From assembly GCF_001440475.1 (NCBI RefSeq), contig NZ_LLYB01000123.1, forward strand, positions 1-64,000: DNA of 64,000 nt. The letters are read 5' to 3'. Position 1 is the stretch's first letter, and the number at the start of each line of letters is the position of its first letter. Made by a program: the position numbers and the translations under genes. Of the stretch, positions 36,173-44,842 are shown piece after piece. A model generated the notes under the pieces. The model did no database searches and was not told the origin of the DNA. It worked only from the letters and a program-made list of their open reading frames with translations. The stretch is from Bradyrhizobium lablabi (GTDB taxonomy: Bacteria; Pseudomonadota; Alphaproteobacteria; Rhizobiales; Xanthobacteraceae).

Positions 36173-38692
36173 ATGTCGGGCGTAGTCGCGGCGATGCGTC
36201 GAACCCTGCTGTCGTGCACCTCACTGGCGCGCCACGGCACGATCGCGCTTGCCATCGCTCTTCCCGCGTTGTCTAAACCCGCGTTCGCCGCCGATTTGAC
36301 TATCACACAGGCAATTTCCGCCTTGTTCGACCTTAATCACCAGGAATTCGCAGCGCTGACGACGGCGCTGTCGCTGCTCGGCTTCACTGTGGTGGCGGCG
36401 ATCCTCTTGATGCGCACCCGCATCCGGGCCACCCGCACGGAGCTCAGTCTGCGCGCCGACATCGCCGACCTGCAGGTGCAGGCCGACCGGCTGCGCGCGC
36501 TTCTGTTCGCCGAGCCCCAGGTTCTCATCTCGTGGGCGGCTGGCGACAACCGGCCCCAGATCAGCGGCGACACCTCGCTACTGATCTCGCAGGACGCGCT
36601 GTCGAACTCGCCGCAACGCATCCTCGCCTTCGGAACCTGGCTGCCGCCGGAACCGGCATTGCAGATGGACCATGCGGTCGATTCGCTATACGAAACCGGC
36701 GAAGGTTTTCTGCTCAACCTCTCCACCTCGAACGGCCGCTCGATCGAAGCGATGGGCCGCGCCATCGGCGGGCAAGCCATTGTGCGGATTCGCGAACTCG
36801 GCGGCCTGCGTCGTGACCTGGCCGAAGCCAACTTGCGCTACAGAGCGCTGCTGGAGGAGACCGATCTGTTGCGCGACTTCGCTGCCGCGGCGCCCTGGCC
36901 GATCTGGGCCAAGAGCGCCGAGGGCAATCTGCGTTACGCCAATACAGCCTATGTCCGCGCCACCGAGGGCGCAAACCTCGCCGACGCGATCCACCGCAAC
37001 CTCGAACTGCTGGAGAACGACCAGCGCGTCGAGATGGCCAAGGTGCTGAACGACAATTCCACTTTCAGCGCGCGGCTGCCGATCGTGGTCGGCGGCGAGC
37101 GGCGCATCTATGACGTTCAGGCACTCAGGCTCAGCGGCGGCAGTGCCGGCATCGCCATCGATGCCAGCGAGGCGACCGCGTTGCGCGACGCCATGGAGCG
37201 GATGGCGGAAGCGCATCGCCGCACCCTCGACCAGTTGTCCTCGGGCGTTGCCGTGTTCGACGGCCAGCGGCGGCTGGCCTTCTACAACGAATCCTACCGG
37301 CGGCTGTGGGGCCTGGATCAGGCCTTCCTCGATTCCAACCCCGACGATTCCAGCGTGCTCGACCGCTTGCGCGCGACGCGCAAACTGCCAGAACAGCCCG
37401 ACTTCCGCGCCTGGAAGGCCAAGCTCCACGAAGCCTATCGCGCCGTTGAGCCGGCGACCTACAGCTGGTTCCTGCCCGACGGCCGGGCGCTGAGTGTCGT
37501 CACCACGCCAAACCTCGAAGGCGGCGTCACCTATCTGTTCGACAATGTCACTGAAAGCCTCGATCTCGCACGCCGCTACGACCGGCTGACGCGGGTCCAG
37601 CATGAAACGCTCGACAATCTTGCCGAGGCGGTTGCGGTGTTCGGCAGCAATGGCCGCGTCGAGCTGTTCAATCCCGCATTCGCCAGGATGTGGAAGCTGT
37701 CGGCGGAATCGCTCAAAGAGCAGCCTCACATCGAGACGGTGGAAGCCTGGTGCAAGCCGCTGTTCGACGACGCCCTGACCTGGCGGGCGCTGCGCGAGGC
37801 GATCACGGGAATCGAGAACCGGGCGCAGGTGGCGCTGAAGCTCGAGCGCAAGGATGGCAGCGTGCTGGATTGCATGACCATGCCGCTGCCGGACGGCGCG
37901 ACGCTCCTGACCTTCCAGGACATCACCGACACAGAAAACGTCGAGCGTGCGCTGCGCGAACGCAACGAGGCGCTGGAAGCGGCCGACCAGATGAAGGTCG
38001 ATTTCGTCCACCACGTGTCCTATGAGCTGCGCGCGCCGCTGACGACCATTATCGGCTTCGCGCATTTCCTCAGCGATCCCTCGACCGGTCCGCTGACGCC
38101 GAAGCAGGCCGAGTATCTCGACTACGTCACCAAGTCGACCAACGCGCTGCTGGCGCTGACCAACAACATCCTCGATCTCGCCACCATCGATGCCGGCGCC
38201 ATGAAACTCGAGCTCGGCCCGGTCAATATCGAAAAGGCCATCCAGGCCGCCGCCGAAGGCATTCAGGACCGGCTGGCGACCGACCGGATCGAGCTCAAGG
38301 TCGATATCGATCCCAACATCGGCAACTTCACCGGCGATGAGCGGCGGGTGGTGCAGGTGCTCTATAACCTGCTCGCCAACGCCGTCGGATTCTCGCCGCA
38401 CGATGCCGCGGTCATCATCAGCGCGCGGCGAACCGAGCATCGCGTGATCTTCACGGTCAGCGACTCCGGCCCCGGCATTCCGGCCGATGTGAAGGACAAG
38501 GTGTTCGACTGGTTCGAGAGCCACTCGCACGGCTCGCGCCACCGCGGCGCCGGCCTCGGCCTGTCGCTGGTGCGTTCGTTCGTCGAGCTGCATGGCGGCA
38601 AGGTGCGCGTCGATTCAGTGGTCGGCAAGGGCACGACGGTCACCTGCGACTTCCCCGTCGACCAGAACGCACACCGCAACGCCGCCGAATGA
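36173..38692 (+). CDS. divL: DivL-type histidine-kinase-like cell cycle regulator
   Basis: 839 residues from ATG 36173 with TAA upstream and a signal-like hydrophobic start (TLLSCTSLARHGTIALAIALP). One membrane helix follows (about 70-90, ALTTALSLLGFTVVAAILLM), then several PAS-like segments (about 250-590), HisKA and HATPase_c. The phospho-acceptor motif reads HVSYELRAPLTTI: Tyr617 replaces the usual His, the mark of Caulobacter DivL. ATPase motifs YNLLANAVGFSP, DSGPGIP and GAGLGLSLV are intact. DivL controls CckA and asymmetric division. The longer frame starting at 36026 is unsupported. Its TGA overlaps the next gene. Confidence 0.92.
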   Translation: MSGVVAAMRRTLLSCTSLARHGTIALAIALPALSKPAFAADLTITQAISALFDLNHQEFAALTTALSLLGFTVVAAILLMRTRIRATRTELSLRADIADLQVQADRLRALLFAEPQVLISWAAGDNRPQISGDTSLLISQDALSNSPQRILAFGTWLPPEPALQMDHAVDSLYETGEGFLLNLSTSNGRSIEAMGRAIGGQAIVRIRELGGLRRDLAEANLRYRALLEETDLLRDFAAAAPWPIWAKSAEGNLRYANTAYVRATEGANLADAIHRNLELLENDQRVEMAKVLNDNSTFSARLPIVVGGERRIYDVQALRLSGGSAGIAIDASEATALRDAMERMAEAHRRTLDQLSSGVAVFDGQRRLAFYNESYRRLWGLDQAFLDSNPDDSSVLDRLRATRKLPEQPDFRAWKAKLHEAYRAVEPATYSWFLPDGRALSVVTTPNLEGGVTYLFDNVTESLDLARRYDRLTRVQHETLDNLAEAVAVFGSNGRVELFNPAFARMWKLSAESLKEQPHIETVEAWCKPLFDDALTWRALREAITGIENRAQVALKLERKDGSVLDCMTMPLPDGATLLTFQDITDTENVERALRERNEALEAADQMKVDFVHHVSYELRAPLTTIIGFAHFLSDPSTGPLTPKQAEYLDYVTKSTNALLALTNNILDLATIDAGAMKLELGPVNIEKAIQAAAEGIQDRLATDRIELKVDIDPNIGNFTGDERRVVQVLYNLLANAVGFSPHDAAVIISARRTEHRVIFTVSDSGPGIPADVKDKVFDWFESHSHGSRHRGAGLGLSLVRSFVELHGGKVRVDSVVGKGTTVTCDFPVDQNAHRNAAE

Positions 38693-40209
38693 CCGCCCCG
38701 ACGACATTCACGGCGGCGCTGGCAAACGAGGCCGCGACGGCGCATCTGATGGCCGACCTCGCGCTCCTGGTCGGCCCCGGCGACGTCATCACGCTGTCGG
38801 GCGATCTCGGCGCAGGGAAGACGGCCGCCGCGCGCGCCATGATCCGCTATCTCGCTGATGATCCCGCGCTGGAAGTGCCAAGCCCGACATTCACACTGGC
38901 GCAGAACTACGACCTGCCGTTTCCGATCGTCCACGCCGATCTCTATCGCATCAACGATGCGAGCGAGCTGGAGGAAATCGGATTGTCGCCATTGCCCGAA
39001 GGCACGCTGGCGCTGATTGAATGGCCCGAGCGCGCCCCCGATGCGCTGCCCGAAGACCGCATCGATATCGCCTTCAGCCATCGCCCGGCGCTTGGCTCCG
39101 CCGCACGGGCCGCCGAGATCACAGGCCATGGCAAGGCGGCGGCGCAGGTGGCGCGGCTGAAAGCCTTGAGAAATTTTCTCGAAGACGCCGGCGTTCTGAA
39201 TGCCGCGCGCGCGCGCATGCCCGGCGACGCCTCGACGCGCTCCTACGCGCGCCTGATCGACAAAGACGGCACGTCGATCCTGATGAATTCGCCGCGCCGC
39301 CCGGATGGGCCGGCGATCTATGGCGGAAAATCCTACAGCGCGGCCGTTCATCTCGCCGAGGACGTCAAGCCGTTCGTCGCCATCGACAACGGCCTGCGCG
39401 CGCACGGCTTCTCGGCGCCTGCGATCCGCCATGCCGATCTCGATGACGGCTTCCTGATCACCGAGGATTTCGGCAGCGGTGGCATCATCGAAGGCGACCC
39501 GCCACGGCCGATCACCGAGCGCTATGAAACGGCGACCGACATGTTGGCGGAGTTGCATCGCAAACCCCTGCCCGAATCGACGCCGCTGGCGCCGCAGGTT
39601 TCCTACGACATTCCGCGCTACGATATCGATGCGTGGCTGGTCGAAATCGGCTTGATGCTCGAATGGTACCTGCCGGATCGCGGCGCCGATGTGAGCCAGG
39701 AACAACGCGACCAGTTCGTCGCGATGTGGCGAACGCTGCTGGAAAAGCCGGCGGCCGCGCCGCGAACCTGGGTAATGCGGGATTTTCATTCGCCCAACAT
39801 CATCTGGCTCGCCGAGCGCACCGGGATTTTGCGCGTCGGCATCATCGACTTCCAGGATGCCGTGCTCGGCCCTGCCGCCTACGATCTGGTGTCGCTGCTG
39901 CAGGACGCGCGGCTCGACATTCCCGAGCAGCTCGAGCTGGCGCTCCTGACCCGCTACATCAAGGCACGGCGCGCGACCGACAGCCAGTTCGACCCGGCGA
40001 GCTTCGCCGAACTTTACGCCATCATGTCGGCGCAGCGGAATACGCGCCTGCTCGGCACCTTCGCCCGGCTCAACCGGCGCGACGGCAAGCCGCAATATCT
40101 GCGCCACCAGCCGCGGATCTGGACCTATTTGAACCGCTCGCTGGCGCATCCGGCATTGGCGGCGTTTCGCGAATGGTATGCCGCCAACGTGCCGCCGCCG
40201 CTCTCCTGA
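38689..40209 (+). CDS. TsaE-AmgK-like fusion (tRNA t6A ATPase plus aminoglycoside-kinase-fold domain)
   Basis: 506 residues in two parts. N-terminal TsaE (about 1-150): P-loop GDLGAGKT (38-45), PSPTFTLAQNYD, HADLYR. TsaE supports threonylcarbamoyl-adenosine formation on tRNA. C-terminal kinase (about 175-506): GDASTRSYARL, catalytic loop VMRDFHSPNIIW, metal site GIIDFQDAVLGPAAYD, similar to AmgK, which phosphorylates MurNAc/GlcNAc at C1. The next enzyme gene is a MurU-like nucleotidyltransferase, so peptidoglycan sugar recycling fits. The ATG overlaps the divL stop by 4 bp. The fusion is known in alphaproteobacteria as annotated proteins. Confidence 0.9.
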   Translation: MTAPTTFTAALANEAATAHLMADLALLVGPGDVITLSGDLGAGKTAAARAMIRYLADDPALEVPSPTFTLAQNYDLPFPIVHADLYRINDASELEEIGLSPLPEGTLALIEWPERAPDALPEDRIDIAFSHRPALGSAARAAEITGHGKAAAQVARLKALRNFLEDAGVLNAARARMPGDASTRSYARLIDKDGTSILMNSPRRPDGPAIYGGKSYSAAVHLAEDVKPFVAIDNGLRAHGFSAPAIRHADLDDGFLITEDFGSGGIIEGDPPRPITERYETATDMLAELHRKPLPESTPLAPQVSYDIPRYDIDAWLVEIGLMLEWYLPDRGADVSQEQRDQFVAMWRTLLEKPAAAPRTWVMRDFHSPNIIWLAERTGILRVGIIDFQDAVLGPAAYDLVSLLQDARLDIPEQLELALLTRYIKARRATDSQFDPASFAELYAIMSAQRNTRLLGTFARLNRRDGKPQYLRHQPRIWTYLNRSLAHPALAAFREWYAANVPPPLS

Positions 40210-40301
40210 TTTACCTCCTGTTAGCCAACCCGCATTTAATCTGGAACCCGCCATGCTGCGCAGGCATGGCGTAAGCCGGTTTTTGAAACAGGAAGACAGC
40301 C

Positions 40302-40625
40302 ATGGCGGGGGCGGAGCGGCGCCGGGGAGATCGGGTCGTATTCGAGCGCGGCTTTGCGGCGCACATGATGGGAATCGATGGCACCTGGCGGCGCGATTGC
40401 GTGATGGAAGACGTCTCCGAGACCGGGGCCAAGCTGACGGTCGAAGGCTCGGTCGAGGGTCTTCATCTGAAGGAATTCTTCCTGCTGCTGTCGTCCACCG
40501 GACTGGCCTATCGGCGCTGCGAGCTGGCCTGGGTCAATGGCGACCAGATCGGCGTCAATTTCCTGAAACAGGGCGACAAGAAAAAGAAGGCGGCCAAGCG
40601 CGGGACCGAGGACGCCGAAGCCTGA
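40302..40625 (+). CDS. PilZ-domain protein
   Basis: 107 residues, single domain, of the cyclic-di-GMP-binding type. ERRRGDRVVFER supplies the RxxxR part and DVSETGAKL the D/NxSxxG part of the consensus. The end is Lys-rich (GDKKKKAAKR). It lies between the AmgK-like kinase and the nucleotidyltransferase. c-di-GMP binding is likely but the target is unknown. ATG 40302 follows AACAGGAAGACAGCC. Confidence 0.88.
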   Translation: MAGAERRRGDRVVFERGFAAHMMGIDGTWRRDCVMEDVSETGAKLTVEGSVEGLHLKEFFLLLSSTGLAYRRCELAWVNGDQIGVNFLKQGDKKKKAAKRGTEDAEA

Positions 40626-40753
40626 GTTTGGATAGCGCCTGCGGCCGTCGTACGGTCGTCATGTGCGGCCACTAAGGCCTCATGGTCGCTGGTTCGCGCG
40701 AATCGCCGTGGTATGATCCGCGGCGTGATCTGATGGTTCGAGAAACTCCAAAA

Positions 40754-41476
40754 ATGTCCGTTACGCCCGCCAAAGCCATGGTCCTTGCCGCCGGTCTCGG
40801 CCTGCGCATGCGCCCGCTGACCGACCACATGCCGAAACCGCTGGTGAGCGTGGCCGGCCAGCCGCTGCTCGATCACGTGCTAGACAAGCTCGCCGGTGCC
40901 GGCGTCGCCGAGGCCGTGGTCAACGTGCACTACCTGCCCGACCAGATCATCCAGCACACCGCAAGCCGCAAGCGGCCCCGCATCATCATTTCCGACGAAC
41001 GCGACGAGGTGCTCGGCACCGGCGGCGCGGTCGTGAAGGCGCTGCCCCTGCTCGGCACGGAGCCGTTCTTCCACCTCAACGCTGACACGATGTGGATCGA
41101 CGGCGTGCGGCCCAACCTGGAGCGGCTCGCCGAAACCTTCGATCCCGCGCGGATGGACATCCTGCTGTTGATGGCGCCGACCACCAGCAGCATCGGCTAT
41201 GCCGGCCGCGGCGATTACGCCATGCTGCCCGACGGCGCGCTGCGCAAGCGGCGCGAGCACCAGGTGGTGCCGTTCGTCTATGCGGGCGCCGCGATCATGT
41301 CGCCGTCGCTGTTTGCCGACGCGCCCGCGGGTGAATTCTCTTTGACCAAAATGTTCGACCGCGCCAACGAGCAGGAGCGGCTGTTTGGGCTGCGGCTCGA
41401 CGGCGTCTGGATGCACGTCGGAACCCCCGACGCGGTGCAGGCAGCGGAAGAGGCGTTTCTGGAAAGCGTGGCGTAA
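40754..41476 (+). CDS. MurU-like nucleotidyltransferase
   Basis: 240 residues. Signature AMVLAAGLGLRMRPLTDHMPKPLVSVAGQPLLDH (sugar-nucleotidyltransferase loop and metal site), then HLNADTMW and YAGAAIMSP. Similar to MurU, which makes UDP-MurNAc from MurNAc-1-phosphate. Together with the AmgK-like domain of the gene at 38689 this forms a likely recycling route from cell wall sugars. ATG 40754 is preferred; 24 earlier in-frame codons lack support. Separated from addB by a palindromic repeat. Confidence 0.86.
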   Translation: MSVTPAKAMVLAAGLGLRMRPLTDHMPKPLVSVAGQPLLDHVLDKLAGAGVAEAVVNVHYLPDQIIQHTASRKRPRIIISDERDEVLGTGGAVVKALPLLGTEPFFHLNADTMWIDGVRPNLERLAETFDPARMDILLLMAPTTSSIGYAGRGDYAMLPDGALRKRREHQVVPFVYAGAAIMSPSLFADAPAGEFSLTKMFDRANEQERLFGLRLDGVWMHVGTPDAVQAAEEAFLESVA

Positions 41477-41484
41477 TTCCACAG

Positions 41485-41590
41485 CCGTCATGCCCCGCGA
41501 AGGCGGGGCACCCAGTACGCCGCGGTCCCTCGATTCGACCACTACTGTCTCTGGGATACTGGATCACCCCGCTTTCGCGGGTGACGACAG
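41485..41590. repeat. Palindromic repeat, ACCCAGTA/TACTGGAT family, copy 2
   Basis: CCGTCATGCCCCGCGAAGGC (from 41485) with inner hairpin CCCCGCGAAGGCGGGG, then CACCCAGTACGCCGCGG; the right side mirrors it with TACTGGATCACCCCGC and CGCGGGTGACGACAG (to 41590). Related to the copy at 27261. It sits 9 nt after the nucleotidyltransferase stop. Confidence 0.85.
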
Positions 41591-41674
41591 TTATGCAGGG
41601 CGGCTGACACCGGTGAGTAGCGGGGGTTATCCGCGCCCACCCATGACCTTCCACCCTTACCTCCCTATATTGGC

Positions 41675-41693
41675 GCCTGATCTCGAATCAGGC
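41675..41693 (+). promoter_or_regulatory. Hairpin just upstream of addB start
   Basis: GCCTGAT (41675-41681) pairs with ATCAGGC (41687-41693) around CTCGA, ending 5 nt before the addB ATG. No good Shine-Dalgarno is seen, so the hairpin may affect translation initiation. Unproven. Confidence 0.4.
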
Positions 41694-41698
41694 AGCCC

Positions 41699-44600
41699 AT
41701 GCGCGTTTTCAGCGTTCCCGTCTCCGTACCTCTCCTGCGCACCGTCATCGCGGCGCTGGTTGACGGCCGGCTGGTCGAGGGATTCGAGGCGCGCAAGGAT
41801 CCGCTCAATCTCGCGCGCGCGACGCTCTATCTGCCGACGCGGCGCGCCGGGCGGCTGGCGCGGGAAATCTTTCTCGATGAGCTGAAGACCGACGCTGCGA
41901 TCCTGCCGCGCATCGTGGCGCTTGGCGACATCGACGAGGATGAGCTGGCGTTTTCGCAAGGCTCAGAGCAATTCAGCGGCACGGCCCCGCTCGACATTCC
42001 GCCACGGCTCGGCGAGCTGGAACGGCGGCTGACGCTGGCGCATCTGGTGGCGGCATGGGCAAAGAGCCCGGTATCGGCGCCGCTCGTGGTCGGCGGTCCG
42101 GCCTCCACACTGGCGCTCGCCGGCGACCTGGCGCGGCTGATGGACGACATGGTGACGCGCGGCGTTGCCTGGGAAGCCCTCGACAGGCTGGTGCCCGACC
42201 AGTTCGACAAATACTGGCAGCATTCGCTCGAATTCCTGCGCATCGCGCGCAAGGCATGGCCGGAGCACCTGAAGGAAATCGGCCGCATCGAACCCGCCGA
42301 ACGGCGCGACCGCCTGATCGAGGCGGAAGCCGCGCGCCTGACCGCGCATCATGAGGGACCGGTGGTGGCGGCCGGCTCGACCGGCTCGATGCCGGCGACC
42401 GCGAAATTCCTCCATGCCGTCGCCGGCCTGAAGCTGGGCGCGGTGGTGCTGCCCGGGCTCGACACCGATCTCGACGAGGAAGCCTGGCAGACCATCGGCG
42501 GCGTCAGGGACGCGCAGGGCAAATTCACCACGCAGCCTTCCTCGAACCATCCGCAATTCGCGATGCAGGGTCTGCTGGATCGCTTCGGCATCAAACGAAG
42601 CGACGTTGAAATCCTGGGCACGCCGGCACCGCAGGGCCGCGAAGTCCTGATGTCGGAGACGATGCGCCCCTCGACGGCAACCGAGCAATGGCATGACCGG
42701 CTGGCGCAGCCGGATGTTTCGGAAAAGATCGCTGCCGGCATGACCAGGCTTGCCGTCGTCGAAGCGCCCAGCTCGGAGATGGAAGCGCTGGCGATTGCGG
42801 TGGCGATGCGCGAGGCGCGGCATCTGAACAAATCGGCGGCGCTGGTGACGCCGGATCGCGCGCTGGCGCGGCGGGTGATGGCGGCGCTGCGGCGCTGGAA
42901 TCTCGCATTCGACGATTCCGGCGGCGACGCGCTGATGGATACGCCGAGCGGCATTTTTGCTCGCCTTGCTGCGGAAGCCGCCACGGGCCTGGAGCCGCCG
43001 ACGCTGCTCGCGCTGTTGAAGCATCCGCTGTTTCGGCTCGGCGGCGCATCCGGTGCGTTCAAGCACGCCATCGAAACCCTCGAACTGGCGCTGCTGCGCG
43101 GCACCCGGCCGCAACCGGGAACGAGCGGCCTTGCGCGCGACTTCGATCGTTTCCGCGTCGAGCTCGGAAAGCTCCGGCGCAAGGAGACCTCCTCGCTTCA
43201 CGCCGCCGAGTTGCGCGCGAAACTGCGGGATGACGAACTCGATCAGGCGCAAACGCTGATCGCGGCGCTACAGAAGGCGCTGGCGCCGTTGGAAGCCATG
43301 GGCTCGTCAAAACCGTACGATTTCGCCGAACTGGCGGCACGCCATCGCGAGATCCTGATTGCGTTGTCGTCGGATCAAAACGGCGTCGCCGTTGCTTTCG
43401 AGGAAGCCCAGGGCTCGGCGCTGTCGGCGGCGTTCGATGACCTGCTCGCCGAGCAGAAGCCGAGCGGCCTGATGGTCCAGCTCGGCGATTACCCCGAGGT
43501 GTTTCAGACCGCCTATGCCGACCGCATGGTGCGGCGGCCGGAATCCGCTAACGCGCAGTTGCAGATCTATGGCCAGCTCGAAGCGCGGCTGACCGAATCC
43601 GACCGCGTCATTCTCGGCGGTCTCGTCGAAGGCGTATGGCCGCCGGCGCCGCGGGTCGATCCGTGGCTGAGCCGACCGATGCGCCACGAACTCGGCCTCG
43701 ATCTGCCGGAGCGGCGCATCGGCCTCTCCGCGCATGACTTCGCGCAATTGTTGGGAACGGATGATGTGATCCTGACCCATTCGGCCAAGGTCGGCGGTGC
43801 GCCGGCGGTTGCCTCGCGCTTCCTGCATCGGCTGGAGGCGGTGGCCGGCGAAGCGCGCTGGGACGAGGCCAAAAGCGCCGGCGAAAACTACGTCCGCTTC
43901 GCCGCTGAGCTGGATCAACCCGACGCGGTCGAACCAATCGCGCAGCCCGCACCGACGCCGCCGGTCGCGACGCGGCCGACAAAACTGTCGGTCACGGCGA
44001 TCGAAGACTGGCTGCGCGATCCCTATACGATCTACGCGAAATATATTTTGCGGCTCGATCCGCTCGATCCCGTCGACATGCCGTTGTCGGCGGCCGATCG
44101 CGGCTCGGCTATCCATGACGCACTCGGTGAATTCACGCAAAAATTTGCCGACGCTCTTCCCCCGCAGCCTGCGCTGGTGCTGCGCGGCATCGGCGAGAAA
44201 TTTTTCGCGCCATTGATGGAGCGACCCGAGGCGCGGGCGCTGTGGTGGCCGCGGTTTCAGCGCATCGCCAACTGGTTTGCGGATTGGGAAGAGGCGCGGC
44301 GCGGGGACATCGAAAAAATTGCCGCCGAGATCAAAGGCGAGATCAAGATCCCGCTCGACAACGAACGCATCTTCACGCTTTCCGCGCGCGCCGACCGGAT
44401 CGAGCAGCGCCATGACGGCACCTTCGCGATCCTCGACTACAAGACCGGCCAGCCGCCGACCGGCAAGCAGGTGCGAATGGGCCTGTCGCCGCAACTGACG
44501 CTGGAGGCCGCCATCCTGCGCGAAGGCGGCTTCGAGAATATCCACGCCGGCTCCTCCGTCGGCGAACTCGTCTATGTCAGGCTCAGCGGCAACAATCCGC

Positions 44601-44842
44601 CCGGCGAGCAGCGTTCGCTGGAGCTGAAGATCAGGAACAATGACACGCCGCAGCGGCCGGACGAGGCGGCTGACTACGCCCGCGAGCAACTTGAGGCGCT
44701 GATCCGCAAATTCGAGAACGTGGAGACCGCCTACACCTCGCTGAACCTGTCGATGTGGTCGAACCGCTACGGCGCCTATGACGATCTCGCGCGGATCAAG
44801 GAATGGTCCGCGGCCGGCGGCCTGGGGATCGAGGAATGGTGA
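41699..44842 (+). CDS. addB: Double-strand break repair protein AddB
   Basis: Nuclease/helicase-like subunit of AddAB, the alphaproteobacterial counterpart of RecBCD that resects DNA ends. 1047 residues. The helicase-like core includes GSTGSMPATAKFLHAVAGLK and HGEVEGVWPP-like GLVEGVWPPAPRVDPWLSRPM; the C-terminal PD-(D/E)XK nuclease has the AILDYKTGQPPTGKQV motif. ATG 41699 is the only start near this end. The stop overlaps the addA start. Confidence 0.95.
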   Translation: MRVFSVPVSVPLLRTVIAALVDGRLVEGFEARKDPLNLARATLYLPTRRAGRLAREIFLDELKTDAAILPRIVALGDIDEDELAFSQGSEQFSGTAPLDIPPRLGELERRLTLAHLVAAWAKSPVSAPLVVGGPASTLALAGDLARLMDDMVTRGVAWEALDRLVPDQFDKYWQHSLEFLRIARKAWPEHLKEIGRIEPAERRDRLIEAEAARLTAHHEGPVVAAGSTGSMPATAKFLHAVAGLKLGAVVLPGLDTDLDEEAWQTIGGVRDAQGKFTTQPSSNHPQFAMQGLLDRFGIKRSDVEILGTPAPQGREVLMSETMRPSTATEQWHDRLAQPDVSEKIAAGMTRLAVVEAPSSEMEALAIAVAMREARHLNKSAALVTPDRALARRVMAALRRWNLAFDDSGGDALMDTPSGIFARLAAEAATGLEPPTLLALLKHPLFRLGGASGAFKHAIETLELALLRGTRPQPGTSGLARDFDRFRVELGKLRRKETSSLHAAELRAKLRDDELDQAQTLIAALQKALAPLEAMGSSKPYDFAELAARHREILIALSSDQNGVAVAFEEAQGSALSAAFDDLLAEQKPSGLMVQLGDYPEVFQTAYADRMVRRPESANAQLQIYGQLEARLTESDRVILGGLVEGVWPPAPRVDPWLSRPMRHELGLDLPERRIGLSAHDFAQLLGTDDVILTHSAKVGGAPAVASRFLHRLEAVAGEARWDEAKSAGENYVRFAAELDQPDAVEPIAQPAPTPPVATRPTKLSVTAIEDWLRDPYTIYAKYILRLDPLDPVDMPLSAADRGSAIHDALGEFTQKFADALPPQPALVLRGIGEKFFAPLMERPEARALWWPRFQRIANWFADWEEARRGDIEKIAAEIKGEIKIPLDNERIFTLSARADRIEQRHDGTFAILDYKTGQPPTGKQVRMGLSPQLTLEAAILREGGFENIHAGSSVGELVYVRLSGNNPPGEQRSLELKIRNNDTPQRPDEAADYAREQLEALIRKFENVETAYTSLNLSMWSNRYGAYDDLARIKEWSAAGGLGIEEW

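Noticed and set aside
36686..40254. Two long reverse frames (635 and 630 residues) opposite divL and the TsaE fusion
   Set aside because: Both are antisense to strongly conserved coding sequence and show the same Arg/Gly/His-rich shadow composition.
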